In this document: positions 1 to 7,908 of the stretch, in pieces
Numbering within the stretch: position 1 is the stretch's first letter
Layout of the letters: every line of letters starts with the position of its first letter
Assembly: GCF_012933505.1 (NCBI RefSeq)
Contig: NZ_JABBNB010000040.1
Coordinates: 1-57,729 of the forward strand
Source: Gordonia asplenii
Lineage (GTDB): Bacteria; Actinomycetota; Actinomycetes; Mycobacteriales; Mycobacteriaceae
Length of the DNA: 57,729 bases
Direction: 5' to 3'
Notes under the pieces: model-generated
Told to the model about the DNA's origin: nothing
Databases searched by the model: none
Seen by the model: only the letters and a program-made list of their open reading frames with translations
Made by a program: the position numbers and the translations under genes

Positions 1-101
1 TCCGGCTTCACCCAACCACTCCGAGGCATACCCAAACCATACCCCTTAACTAAACGGTATTGGGTTGAGCCTGGATCCACCGACCGAAGCGTCCCTCTGC
101 T

Positions 102-143
102 GGTTGAGCCGGACGAGGCGCTAGCCGAGTCCGTGTCGAAACC
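102..143. repeat. Dispersed GGTTGAGCC...GTCGAAACC repeat, copy A
   Basis: This copy runs from GGTTGAGCC to GTCGAAACC with an internal GCGCTAGC-like core, so it is itself roughly palindromic. It is the same family as the repeats at 295-336, 8738-8839, 26627-26759, 28541-28710, 36313-36354 and 44016-44825. It faces the copy at 295-336 in inverted orientation. Very similar intergenic repeats are common in Gordonia and related genomes, as far as I recall. Confidence 0.75.
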
Positions 144-202
144 TCTCAGCCACAACGACTTTCGATGATGCGCGCCAACATCAGAGATGTCACCCGGCAA
201 GT

Positions 203-234
203 GAGGCGTGTGCACCTACGGGTGCACATGCCTC
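203..234. terminator. Strong hairpin with a TACG tetraloop, probable terminator
   Basis: Two 14-nt arms (203-216 and 221-234) pair fully except for one G-T wobble. They enclose the four-base loop TACG between C and G. In RNA this is a cUACGg loop of the very stable UNCG class. No T-run follows, which is usual for actinobacterial terminators. It probably ends a gene lying upstream of the window. Confidence 0.6.
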
Positions 235-294
235 GATGTTCGATACCATCACAGTTCGACAAGTGCGCTACCATCAAATGCATTGTGGTACAGG

Positions 295-336
295 GGTTTC
301 GACACGCTCGTCGCTAGCGCTCCTCGCGGCTCAACC
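295..336. repeat. Dispersed repeat, copy B (inverted relative to copy A)
   Basis: This copy runs from GGTTTCGACACG to GGCTCAACC. It is nearly identical to the copy at about 44371-44407 (GGTTTCGACACGCTCGTCGC start) and is the reverse orientation of the copy at 102-143. Confidence 0.75.
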
Positions 337-732
337 AGCAGATGGAGTGGCCCCGACCGGTGAAACCAGGTTGAGCCGGTCCGAGCGCCGTGCTGAGCGA
401 GGCACGAGCTTCGGTGTAACCGCAGTGCTGAGTGACCGCGAGGCACGAGCGTTGTCGCGAAGCAGAGGGCTGGTGAGACGCCGACACAACGCACTCGAAC
501 ACATTGCACGCAAGAGACTTTCGTCGCCCGCGACCTCTGGTTACGTCGACGAATCCGGCTCACGGCGTCTCGATACACCGTCGAGCTCGTCCCTCGCCAC
601 GACGGCACTCGACGAGCGGAATAGGGACGCCCCGCCACTCCCCGGCTACATCAACGAGCGGAAAGGACGCCGTAGCTCCCGTGCGTCGAACCGCACCAGC
701 TGGGTCTGACCACTGCGGGCTCATCTCCCGGG

Positions 733-1296
733 TTACCCTCGACGTCGTGAAATCTGTTCCGCGGCTTTCGAATTGGCGAGCGTTTCCGCGTAATGCCGTG
801 CCGAATCGATCTTCACGAACAGCGCCCGACCGCTGGCGACCGCTTCGGCGCCGGCGTCGACGAGCGGATCGGCAAGGTAGGCAACGACTTCGGTGTACAA
901 CTTGCGCCGCTGCCTACCGAGCAGGCGCCCTTCGAAGTAGAGCGTCGACCCGACCGGAATCCCCGCGGCGAAGTCGACTTGAAGGTGCGCGGTGACGCAG
1001 TGGCCACCGACGAGAAGGGGCAGGTGGGACATCACTTCGTCGAATGCGGTAGCCAGTATTCCGCCGTGGATCTGTCCTGGGCCGCCTTCCATCCGAGGCT
1101 CGACGAGCATTCTGGCCCGCACGGTGAACCCGTCGCCGGCGAAGATCTTGATGTGCAGTCCCTCGGGAGCGTCGTCGCCGCAACCGTGACATTGCGTGTG
1201 ATGCAGGTTGATGGGTTCGCCCGGCTGACTCGCCTTGGGGTGGCGGGTCAGTGCGTCGAGATCATCGGGCACTACGAATGTACTAGTCACGCCCAT
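733..1296 (-). CDS. PaaI-family hotdog thioesterase
   Basis: A 187-residue protein of the PaaI/acyl-CoA thioesterase hotdog family. Evidence is a CHGCG motif near the N-terminus, the hotdog signature GQIHGGILATAFDEVM, and the core segment CVTAHLQVDF followed by a typical beta-rich half. Hotdog thioesterases hydrolyse acyl-CoA esters; the substrate here is unknown. The gene diverges from disA and the two start regions nearly abut. I chose the ATG at 1296 (MGVTSTF); an in-frame ATG at 1311 would add five residues (MKIGY). The longer open frame upstream of that overlaps disA and is not credible. It has no known role in the sterol pathway, although a CoA thioesterase could recover CoA there. Confidence 0.75.
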   Translation of the reverse strand: MGVTSTFVVPDDLDALTRHPKASQPGEPINLHHTQCHGCGDDAPEGLHIKIFAGDGFTVRARMLVEPRMEGGPGQIHGGILATAFDEVMSHLPLLVGGHCVTAHLQVDFAAGIPVGSTLYFEGRLLGRQRRKLYTEVVAYLADPLVDAGAEAVASGRALFVKIDSARHYAETLANSKAAEQISRRRG

Positions 1297-1351
1297 ATAC
1301 CCTATCTTCATGCCCGATGTCGTGAAATCCGGTGCCAACCGGGAAAAACCC

Positions 1352-2416
1352 ATGTCAGATCTGACGCGGGCAACGCTTGCGCGTGTCTCCCCGGGCAGCG
1401 GACTGCGCGACGGACTCGAACGCATCCTGCGCGGCGGCACCGGCGCCCTCATCGTCCTGGGCCACGACTCCGACGTCGAGCGGATCTGCGACGGCGGCTT
1501 TCACCTCGACGTCGAGTTCGCCCCGACACGCCTGCGTGAGCTGTGCAAGATGGACGGTGCGGTGGTGCTGTCCACCGACGGTAAGCGGATCGTTCGCGCG
1601 AATGTTCAATTGGTCCCCGATCCGACGATCCCCACCGAAGAATCCGGCACCCGCCACCGCGCCGCCGAGCGCACCGCCATTCAGACCGGCTACCCGGTGA
1701 TCTCGGTGAGCGCGTCGATGTCGATCGTGAGCGCGTACGTCGACGGGATCCGGCGGGTCGTCGAATCGCCCGATCCGATCCTGTCGCGCGCCAACGTCGC
1801 GCTGGCGACGCTGGAACGGTACAAGTCGCGCCTCGACGACGTCAACGCGCAGTTGTCTCGCGCCGAGATCGAAGACTATGTGCTGCTGCGTGATTCGATG
1901 AGTGCCGCGCAACGCATGGAGATGGTGCGGCGCGTCTCGGTGGAGATCGACGAGTACGTCCTCGAACTCGGTATCAACGGGCGACAGGTGAGTTTGCAGC
2001 TCGAGGAACTCATCAGCGACAACGACACCATGCGCGAACTCCTTGTGCGCGACTACTATTCGGGGCCGGAACCCGCCACCACCGAGGAAGTGCGGATCGC
2101 CCTCGAAGCGCTCGAGGCGCTCACCGACGCCGACCTGCTCGATCTCACGCTGATCGCCGGCGCCTTCGGATACCCCACAACTGTTGAGGCACAAGACAAT
2201 CCGATGAGCCCTCGGGGTTACCGCCTACTCGCACGGGTCTCGCGGCTGCAGTTCGCCCACATCGACCGACTGGTCCGGCATTTCTCGACGCTGCAAGCGT
2301 TGCTGGCCAGCAGCGCCGCCGATCTACAGTCGGTCGAAGGGATCGGCAGCATCTGGGCGCGACATATCCGCGAAGGACTGTCGAGGTTGGCCGAGACGAG
2401 CATCGAGCGGTACTGA
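1352..2416 (+). CDS. disA: DisA, diadenylate cyclase / DNA integrity scanning protein
   Basis: A 354-residue close match to M. tuberculosis DisA (Rv3586, 358 aa). The N-terminal DAC domain carries DGA at residues 68-70 and RHR at 101-103, the two motifs that bind and cyclise ATP into c-di-AMP. A central helical linker and a C-terminal helix-hairpin-helix DNA-binding segment (VEGIGSIWARHIREGL) follow. It makes the second messenger c-di-AMP and is expected to form an octamer that scans DNA. The start was set at 1352 because MSDLTRATLARVSPGSGL aligns with the start of the mycobacterial protein; an upstream in-frame ATG near 1310 would add about 14 residues. Unlike in M. tuberculosis, radA is not visible upstream. 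Confidence 0.96.
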   Translation: MSDLTRATLARVSPGSGLRDGLERILRGGTGALIVLGHDSDVERICDGGFHLDVEFAPTRLRELCKMDGAVVLSTDGKRIVRANVQLVPDPTIPTEESGTRHRAAERTAIQTGYPVISVSASMSIVSAYVDGIRRVVESPDPILSRANVALATLERYKSRLDDVNAQLSRAEIEDYVLLRDSMSAAQRMEMVRRVSVEIDEYVLELGINGRQVSLQLEELISDNDTMRELLVRDYYSGPEPATTEEVRIALEALEALTDADLLDLTLIAGAFGYPTTVEAQDNPMSPRGYRLLARVSRLQFAHIDRLVRHFSTLQALLASSAADLQSVEGIGSIWARHIREGLSRLAETSIERY

Positions 2417-2429
2417 GGCCGCACCTCAG
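2413..2429 (+). terminator. Small hairpin over the disA stop codon
   Basis: CTGAGG (2413-2418) and CCTCAG (2424-2429) are perfect 6-bp arms around a 5-nt loop, and the disA TGA lies in the left arm. It could act as a weak terminator for disA. No T-run follows. Confidence 0.35.
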
Positions 2430-2567
2430 CCTGACGACAGGCGAATCAAGGCCGGCGTAGCAGCCGATGGAGCCTGTAGTCCGTTCAATCCAATTTCTCC
2501 CTTTCCCGCGCCGCCTGCCGGGCCATGCGAATAGCTTCATGTCTTCAGCCAGAAACGGAGATGTCGC

Positions 2568-2843
2568 ATGAAGAATTCACGAACAGTCCTCAACGCTGCC
2601 GTCGTCGCCCTCGGTGTGGCCGCAGGAAGTGTCCTGCTGACACCGGCGACAGCCCACGCGGCGCAGTCTTACTCGAACTGTTCGGCCATGCACGCCGACT
2701 ACCCGCACGGCGTCGGCAAAGCAGGTGCTGTCGACTCGACGTCGAAGAAGACGCCGGTCACCGACTTCACCGTCGACAACGACCTCTACTCCGCCAACTC
2801 GAGCCTCGATCGCGACGGCGACGGAATCGCCTGCGAGAAGTAG
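2568..2843 (+). CDS. Secreted excalibur calcium-binding domain protein
   Basis: A 91-residue protein with a clear Sec signal peptide: a positive start, a hydrophobic stretch, and cleavage predicted after AHA near residue 31. The mature part is an excalibur domain with the calcium-binding loop DRDGDGIACE at the extreme C-terminus and one more conserved cysteine (YSNCSAMH). Such domains bind Ca2+ and occur in secreted or wall-associated bacterial proteins; the function is unknown. A GGAG ribosome site lies about 9 nt before the ATG. The 150-bp gap before it carries no other visible gene. It stands alone between disA and a convergent gene. Confidence 0.88.
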   Translation: MKNSRTVLNAAVVALGVAAGSVLLTPATAHAAQSYSNCSAMHADYPHGVGKAGAVDSTSKKTPVTDFTVDNDLYSANSSLDRDGDGIACEK

Positions 2844-2849
2844 CCGCCG

Positions 2850-3422
2850 TCAGACACCCACCAACCACGCCACCGGATCGCTGCCGTCGGTCCAGTACCC
2901 GGCAAGCGTCGCGACCGCGTCGCTTGGCGGTGCCGACGGAAGCAGGTGCGGTACGACCACGTCGGTTTGTGCAACCTCGCCGAGCGGACCACTGCCGCGC
3001 ACCTGCACCCCACTCGGCACCGAGACTCCGTGATTGTCGCCGCCCGAGATGATCTGCTCGGTCTCGTGGCCCCGCTCCAGCATGGCGGTGGTGAACGCTT
3101 GAACGAACACCGGATCCGACGGCCCCTCGTAGATGTAGCGCAGGCCCAGCACCGAGTGCTCCATCGTGGTCATCAAACGCCCGCCGACGAGCTCGGCGCC
3201 GCGATAGGTCATCGGAACCTGGTAGATCTGACCGTCGACCTGACCACGGACCAGGATCGTCTCGATGCCGACCTCCCCGGCGGGGTCGTCGAACCGGTAT
3301 GACCCGACCCGCTTGAAACGCTGATCCGGTTCACCGGAATACCAATCCTGATCGTGCAGCCAGGTGGTGACCAACTCGATTTTGCCCGGCTTGATGACGG
3401 CTTGCGGGTAGACGATGGACAT
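2850..3422 (-). CDS. Maltokinase N-terminal-cap-like / CG0192-related protein
   Basis: A 190-residue protein starting MSIVYPQAVIKP and containing VGSYRFDDPAGEVGIET, a ligand-binding-like beta core with YRGAELVG, and EHSVLGLRYIYEGPSDPVF. This pattern resembles the actinobacterial family annotated as CG0192-related or maltokinase N-terminal cap-like domain proteins. The kinase part of maltokinase is absent, so the cap stands alone. The start at 3422 is supported by GAGGAG about 6 nt upstream. The gene is convergent with the excalibur gene, with only a few bases between the stops. Family assignment is from memory of sequence patterns; biochemical function is unknown. Confidence 0.6.
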   Translation of the reverse strand: MSIVYPQAVIKPGKIELVTTWLHDQDWYSGEPDQRFKRVGSYRFDDPAGEVGIETILVRGQVDGQIYQVPMTYRGAELVGGRLMTTMEHSVLGLRYIYEGPSDPVFVQAFTTAMLERGHETEQIISGGDNHGVSVPSGVQVRGSGPLGEVAQTDVVVPHLLPSAPPSDAVATLAGYWTDGSDPVAWLVGV

Positions 3423-3456
3423 GAGCGCTCCTCGTAGGCGTGACAGCTCGGGTGTC

Positions 3457-4227
3457 TCAGGGCTCCTGGGCGGGCGCCACCACGTTGAATGTGATCGGCG
3501 CCGACTCACGTTCACCGATCTTCCCGGTTGCCTGGTACGCGCCGATCGGAATCTGCACGCGCGGCGTCTTGCACCCCGGGCTCGACGTCGTGCCCGACCA
3601 GGTCACGGTGTCGCGGACCTGTTGAGCAGGTTGCAGCAGTTGGTTGTTCACCGTCTGCAGCGGAGAGCAGTCCCGCGCCGACCATAGGGTTCGAGTGCCG
3701 TCGAGCGTACGCACGACGACATTCTGCGCGGCCTTGCCGACGTCACGGGTGCACGCGGTCAGCCCCGCGTTGGTGGTGACGATGGTGAATTGCGGCTGGT
3801 CGCCGACCTTGTAGGTCGGCTTGTCGGTGTAGAGGACCACCGAGATGTTCTGGTCGGGGCACAGGCCCGACGCCGGAACCGGGGCGGGCGTCGTCGCTGC
3901 TGCCTGGGTCTGTCCCGGCGTCGTAGCCGCCGACGTCGACGACGCGGTCGTGGTGGCACCACCGTTGCCGTTGCCACCACCGTTTCCACCGCCGCCCTGA
4001 TCGCCACCGGTGTTGCCGGGGGCCGGCGCCGCGCTGATCGGCGACGTCGGGGCGACGGTCTGCGAGGTCGATGGCGTTGCGGCGGTCTGCTTGGGGTCGC
4101 CGGAACCGGACGTGGTCCAGATGATCAGTCCGACGACCAAACCGACGACTGCCAATGCACCGACGCCGGCCACGACGCGGCGTCGCCAATAGACTTCTGG
4201 CGGCAAAGGTCCATGCGGTTCAATCAC
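3457..4227 (-). CDS. Single-pass membrane-anchored extracytoplasmic protein (Rv3587c-like)
   Basis: A 256-residue protein. A short cytoplasmic N-terminus (to about residue 17) is followed by one transmembrane helix (about 18-37) and a low-complexity linker rich in T, S, A, G and N (about 40-115). A C-terminal extracytoplasmic domain with four spaced cysteines follows (LCPDQ, ACTR, DCSP, GCKT), probably forming two disulfides. Position next to canB and mutY matches Rv3587c in M. tuberculosis, a conserved membrane protein of unknown function. The GGGGNGGGNGNGG-type linker is compositionally extreme. I infer a cell-envelope role only from topology. Confidence 0.8.
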   Translation of the reverse strand: MIEPHGPLPPEVYWRRRVVAGVGALAVVGLVVGLIIWTTSGSGDPKQTAATPSTSQTVAPTSPISAAPAPGNTGGDQGGGGNGGGNGNGGATTTASSTSAATTPGQTQAAATTPAPVPASGLCPDQNISVVLYTDKPTYKVGDQPQFTIVTTNAGLTACTRDVGKAAQNVVVRTLDGTRTLWSARDCSPLQTVNNQLLQPAQQVRDTVTWSGTTSSPGCKTPRVQIPIGAYQATGKIGERESAPITFNVVAPAQEP

Positions 4228-4288
4228 GGTGCCAACGCTAGCCGCCCCGCGCGGCCGGTTACTTTACCCAATGCGGCGTGTCGGGAGA

Positions 4289-4909
4289 TTAAGACTCGCC
4301 GATGTCGCCCACGACGCCACGAAGTTCGACGTGACCGTCGCTGAGGCGGTAGGTGAGTCCGACAATCGCAACCTCACCTTTGTCAACACGATCCGCGATC
4401 AGATTGCTGCGCTGAGTGAGCAGCGTTCCGGTCTCCTCGACGTGACGTGCGACGAACTGGTCGACCGTCTCGAGTCCTTCACTCTTTCCGGCGAGCACAC
4501 TCGGTGCGATCTTCTCGACGACGGTCCGGATGTGTCCACCCGGGATCTCCAGATCATCGATCGCGTTGACCGTAGCGGTGACGGCTCCACAGGAGTCGTG
4601 TCCCATGACCGCGATGAGCGGGACCCCGAGGACCTCGGTGGCGTATTCGATCGAGCCGATGACCGACGAGTCGACGACGTGTCCGGCGGTGCGGACGACG
4701 AACATGTCGCCGAGCCCCTGGTCGAAGATGATCTCCGCGGCGACGCGCGAGTCCGAGCAACCGAACATGACCACGCCGGGCGACTGCCCGTCGGTCAACC
4801 GCGAACGGTCTTCGATACCCTGGCTCGGGTGTATCGAGTGACCCGCGTAGAACCGGTCATTGCCGTCCCGCAGTCGCTGCCATGCCTGTGCTGGAGTGAG
4901 TCTCGTCAT
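4289..4909 (-). CDS. canB: Beta-class carbonic anhydrase CanB
   Basis: A 206-residue beta-carbonic anhydrase that interconverts CO2 and bicarbonate. The zinc ligands are visible: Cys51 and Asp53-Arg55 in FGCSDSR, and His104 and Cys107 in GHDSCGA. These numbers are identical to those of M. tuberculosis Rv3588c. The segment EIIFDQGLGDMFVVRTAGHV is the usual core. The start was placed at MTRLTPAQAW (ATG at 4909-4907) because it aligns with the mycobacterial protein; the frame stays open upstream but would enter mutY. The start codon overlaps the divergent mutY start codon in the palindrome CATG. Confidence 0.95.
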   Translation of the reverse strand: MTRLTPAQAWQRLRDGNDRFYAGHSIHPSQGIEDRSRLTDGQSPGVVMFGCSDSRVAAEIIFDQGLGDMFVVRTAGHVVDSSVIGSIEYATEVLGVPLIAVMGHDSCGAVTATVNAIDDLEIPGGHIRTVVEKIAPSVLAGKSEGLETVDQFVARHVEETGTLLTQRSNLIADRVDKGEVAIVGLTYRLSDGHVELRGVVGDIGES

Positions 4910-4910
4910 G
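4907..4910. promoter_or_regulatory. Overlapping divergent start codons (CATG) of canB and mutY
   Basis: The four-base palindrome CATG gives ATG on both strands: 4908-4910 starts mutY and 4909-4907 starts canB. With these starts the two genes have no intergenic space, so each promoter must lie inside the other coding region unless one true start is further in. Confidence 0.6.
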
Positions 4911-5798
4911 TCTAGCAGTTTGCCACCTCGGCGAATTCTCGCTTGGTTCGACCTCGTCGAGCGCGATCTGCCCTGGCGTTCACCCGATGTCACTCCGTGG
5001 CAGATTCTGGTCAGCGAGATCATGTTGCAGCAGACTCCGGTCGCACGGGTCGTAGGGCCGTGGACCTCGTGGATCGAGCGCTGGCCGACGCCGTCGGCGC
5101 TGGCCGCGGCATCGACCGCGGACGTGCTGCGCGCTTGGGGCAAACTCGGTTATCCCCGACGTGCGTTGCGACTTCAGGAGTGCGCGGCCAGATTGGCCGC
5201 CGACCATCACGACACCGTTCCCGACGACGTCGACACCATGCTGACACTGCCCGGCATCGGCGACTACACGGCCCGTGCCGTGGCGTGTTTCGCTTACGGA
5301 CAGGCCGTGCCGGTGGTCGACACCAATGTTCGACGCGTCATCGCCCGCGCGGTGCACGGACGCGCACTGCCCGGCGGGCCGTCGCGCAACGATCTGGCCG
5401 ACGCCGACGCGCTCGCGCCGCGCACGGCGTCGGGGCGGTATGCGGCGTCGGCGCCACGCTTCTCGGCCGCCCTGATGGAACTCGGCGCGCTGGTGTGCAC
5501 CGCCCGCACGCCCGACTGCGCATCGTGCCCGATCCGTTCGACGTGTGCATGGGTCGCCGCGGGCAGCCCCGCACACGACGGGCCGCCACCACGCACGCAG
5601 AAGTTCAAGGGAACCGACCGCCAGGTCCGCGGTCTGTTGCTGGATGTGTTGCGCGACAACACTTCTCCCGTCACGCGCGCGCGGCTCGACATCGTGTGGC
5701 CCGACGCCGGACAGCGCAACCGAGCGCTGGACTCACTGTTGGTCGACGGCCTCGTCGAGGTCAGCGCGGAGCAGCTGTATTCGCTGCCGGGCGGATAG
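4908..5798 (+). CDS. mutY: Adenine DNA glycosylase MutY
   Basis: A 296-residue MutY, which removes adenine opposite 8-oxoguanine. Visible features are the catalytic Glu37 in SEIMLQQTP, the helix-hairpin-helix LPGIGDYTARAV at about 114-125 and the catalytic Asp138 in VVDTNVRRV. The [4Fe-4S] ligands are Cys197, Cys204, Cys207 and Cys213 with the family spacing 6-2-5. The C-terminal part is shorter than in E. coli MutY, as in the mycobacterial orthologue Rv3589 (about 304 aa). The start overlaps the divergent canB start by two bases. A GGAG lies about 14 nt upstream. Confidence 0.95.
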   Translation: MSSSLPPRRILAWFDLVERDLPWRSPDVTPWQILVSEIMLQQTPVARVVGPWTSWIERWPTPSALAAASTADVLRAWGKLGYPRRALRLQECAARLAADHHDTVPDDVDTMLTLPGIGDYTARAVACFAYGQAVPVVDTNVRRVIARAVHGRALPGGPSRNDLADADALAPRTASGRYAASAPRFSAALMELGALVCTARTPDCASCPIRSTCAWVAAGSPAHDGPPPRTQKFKGTDRQVRGLLLDVLRDNTSPVTRARLDIVWPDAGQRNRALDSLLVDGLVEVSAEQLYSLPGG

Positions 5799-5955
5799 CG
5801 GCAGGTAGGCGTCCCTCGACATGAACTGGCGTCCCCTTCACCGCGATCCGAGGGCAATATGCCCTTCGCCCACCACCACGGGGACACCAATTCACCCCAA
5901 TTCACCCCCATCCCCCATAGCCATCTTGGCAAGCCGTCGGCCAATCCAGACTCGG
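5799..5955. other. Short intergenic gap between convergent genes
   Basis: The gap between mutY and the alpha/beta hydrolase holds a small hairpin GGGCA-ATA-TGCCC type at about 5852-5864 and a perfect 10-bp direct repeat AATTCACCCC at 5889-5898 and 5899-5908. No gene is visible. Confidence 0.5.
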
Positions 5956-6753
5956 TCAGCGGCGAAGCCCGGATAGGAACGCCTCGACCGCGCCGCGGTA
6001 GAAGTCGGGAGCGTCGTCGTGGACGAGATGCCCGGCGCCGCGGGCGAACACGTGACACGCGTTGTCGTTGTCGGCCAACATCTTTCGCATCTGGCCGGCG
6101 GGTGTGACGCTGTACTCGGCCTCGATCAGCAAGGCGGGCACCGATACCGAACGCCACTGCGCCCAGAAGTCTCGGTGGCCCCACTCCTCGGCGATGGCCG
6201 CCCACACCGGCAGGGTGCCGTGCAATCGGCCGTCGTCGAATGCCTCGTAGAAATAGCGACCGGCTATGTCGCCGAACATCTTTCGCGCGTCGTCGAGCGA
6301 TTCGAAACGCTCCGGCCAGGAATCGAACCACGGCGTCCACGTCTTGGTGGTCTGCCCGCGGAAGTCGGGGGCCATGTCTTCGACGACGATCGCCGAGACC
6401 AGTTCCGGGTACTGCGCCGCGGTGCACCATGCGTGCAGCCCACCCATCGAGTGACCGACGAGGACGGCCGGGCCCTGGTCGATCCAGGTGAGTATCTCGG
6501 CGAGGTCGGCGATGAACCGCTCGGTGGCGATCTCATCCGGCGCGATGAGCGACGGATCGTCGGGCACGTCGTCGGCACCGGTGTGCCACTCGGAGTCGAG
6601 CGTGAAGACGCGCCCGTAACCGCGCAGCCAGGGGATCTGCCGACGCCACGTGCGGCCACGGCCCATCAGACCGTGCAGCAGGACGATGGGCGCGGCGTCC
6701 CGCCCGTCGTCCCGGCCGCCGTAGTCACGCAATCCGGTGTCTGGCTCGGTCAC
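5956..6753 (-). CDS. Alpha/beta hydrolase (Rv3591c-like)
   Basis: A 265-residue alpha/beta-hydrolase fold protein. The oxyanion segment LLHGLMGRGRTW is at about 25-36. The nucleophile elbow GHSMGG puts Ser102 in place, DMAPDF follows the central strand, and the catalytic His is in GAGHLVHDD near residue 242. Such proteins hydrolyse esters, amides or C-C bonds; no substrate can be deduced. Placement between mutY and mhuD matches Rv3591c, so it belongs to the conserved housekeeping block. The start MTEPDTGLRD is the first ATG of the frame and gives a normal family length. Confidence 0.85.
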   Translation of the reverse strand: MTEPDTGLRDYGGRDDGRDAAPIVLLHGLMGRGRTWRRQIPWLRGYGRVFTLDSEWHTGADDVPDDPSLIAPDEIATERFIADLAEILTWIDQGPAVLVGHSMGGLHAWCTAAQYPELVSAIVVEDMAPDFRGQTTKTWTPWFDSWPERFESLDDARKMFGDIAGRYFYEAFDDGRLHGTLPVWAAIAEEWGHRDFWAQWRSVSVPALLIEAEYSVTPAGQMRKMLADNDNACHVFARGAGHLVHDDAPDFYRGAVEAFLSGLRR

Positions 6754-6833
6754 AGCGCCACTCTAGATGAGCGCCCGCCATCGTTGCCCTGACTGCGCCT
6801 CGACGCACCCCCGCGCCCGACTGCCTCCTCGAA

Positions 6834-7460
6834 TCAACCGTCGAGCGCCGCTTCGGCGAGCGCCCGGTCGATGAGCGCATGCGCGGCCCACACCATTGTG
6901 GCGACCCGGTCGTCGGAGGGAAGATCACGGATGTCGGCCAGCACAACCTCGGCCTCCCAGCCGATGGTCACCGACAACGCCGACACCAGCCGCGCGAACC
7001 GCGTCGGCGAGAGTTGATCACGGACCGGTTCGATCGCCTGCTCGATCCAGTCGATGCGACGGTAGCCGCGTCGCGGTCCCGAGCGCGATTCGGCGTCGGC
7101 GACGGTCAGCTTGATGAGTTGCCGCCCCAAGGGCAGCGTGTCGGACACTCGCTCGGCCAGCGCCCGGATCATCGCCTCGACCCTCGCGTGGACATCACGG
7201 CCGCCGGGGTCGGCGGCCGCCACCGCGTCGGCCACCGATCGAGCGCTGAGCAGACCCACGGTCGCGTCGATCAACAACTGATCGACGTTGGGAAAGTGCA
7301 GGTAGACAGTCCTTCGGGACATGTCGGCCGCCTCAGCTATGTCGGTGATCGTCGGCTGCGCACCGTCTTCGAGAAGGCGCATCGTCGCATCGACGATCGC
7401 CGCCCTCGTGCGTCGACGTTGACGAAACCGGCCGCTCTCGTCGTCTGATCCGTCGGTCAT
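6834..7460 (-). CDS. TetR-family transcriptional regulator
   Basis: A 208-residue TetR regulator. The N-terminal HTH runs over about residues 17-62, with IVDATMRLL, ITDIAEAADMSRRTVYLHF and the usual Y-x-H-F end of the recognition helix; the ligand-binding half is helical and unassigned. The start was put at the ATG at 7460 (MTDGSDDESGRF). An upstream frame with a GTG-rich start would read into the promoter region. It diverges from an ABM-fold gene and a lipoprotein gene and is presumably their local regulator. The 91-bp intergenic region contains two direct repeats that are operator candidates. Confidence 0.88.
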   Translation of the reverse strand: MTDGSDDESGRFRQRRRTRAAIVDATMRLLEDGAQPTITDIAEAADMSRRTVYLHFPNVDQLLIDATVGLLSARSVADAVAAADPGGRDVHARVEAMIRALAERVSDTLPLGRQLIKLTVADAESRSGPRRGYRRIDWIEQAIEPVRDQLSPTRFARLVSALSVTIGWEAEVVLADIRDLPSDDRVATMVWAAHALIDRALAEAALDG

Positions 7461-7516
7461 CGCGTTCCCGTCTACCCATTGACATCGCTCCCGTGCCACG
7501 TAAGTATACATCAGGT

Positions 7517-7550
7517 AATTGAATACACACATGTGAATTGAAGGCACACA
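7517..7550. promoter_or_regulatory. Pair of direct repeats between TetR and ABM genes (operator candidate)
   Basis: AATTGAA-N2-CACACA occurs twice in the same orientation (7517-7531 and 7536-7550), 19 bp apart, immediately upstream of the ABM start codon at 7552. An 8-bp palindrome CACATGTG lies between them. A TTGACA is present at 7479-7484. Two helical turns of spacing suits cooperative binding; assignment to the adjacent TetR is an inference. Confidence 0.5.
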
Positions 7551-7551
7551 A

Positions 7552-7908
7552 ATGAATCACGACTCCACGCCCGACCCCGACGATCCGTCGACTCCGGTCA
7601 CCTTGATCAACTCGTTCACCGTCGCCGCCGGCCGCGACGACGCATTCCGCGCACTGTGGACAGCAACCAGCACGTACTTTCGAGGCTGCCCCGGTTTCGT
7701 CGACCTCCGGCTGCACAGGGCCGTCGACGCCGGCCCCGAAGCTCGATATGTGAACGTCGCACGCTGGGCCAGCGCGCAGGATTTCGCCGATGCGCACGCC
7801 GGGGAGACCTTTCAGACCCTGGTCCGTGACAGCGCATGGCAGGAGTTTCCATCGAGTCCTCGCCTCTACCGATGTGAGGCCGAGCTCGGCCCGGCCGACC
7901 GCCCATGA
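7552..7908 (+). CDS. ABM-domain (antibiotic biosynthesis monooxygenase fold) protein
   Basis: A 118-residue dimeric-ferredoxin-fold protein of the ABM family. It has VTLINSFTVAAGRDDAFRALW, then CPGFVDLRLHRAVD, YVNVARWASAQDFADAH, and the short C-terminal strand RLYRCEAEL. ABM proteins act as cofactor-free oxygenases, haem-degrading enzymes or simple quinol-binding proteins; residues specific to MhuD (the Asn-Trp-His set) are not present. Its stop codon overlaps the start of the downstream lipoprotein gene by four bases (ATGA), which indicates translational coupling. Probably regulated by the divergent TetR. Confidence 0.8.
   Translation: MNHDSTPDPDDPSTPVTLINSFTVAAGRDDAFRALWTATSTYFRGCPGFVDLRLHRAVDAGPEARYVNVARWASAQDFADAHAGETFQTLVRDSAWQEFPSSPRLYRCEAELGPADRP

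Larger units (their letters stand above)
1..732. other. Intergenic region with dispersed repeats and one strong hairpin
   Basis: No credible gene is visible here. The open frames in this stretch run on both strands through repeat sequence and resemble no family I know. The stretch holds two inverted copies of the GGTTGAGCC/GGTTTCGAC repeat (102-143 and 295-336), a further degenerate part around 370-490, the word CCTGGATCC at about 69-77, and a very stable hairpin at 203-234. The gene upstream of position 1 is not visible. Confidence 0.6.

Noticed and set aside
236..709. Possible small genes on either strand in the left end
   Set aside because: The frames run through dispersed repeats in both directions and match no family; no ribosome site supports them.
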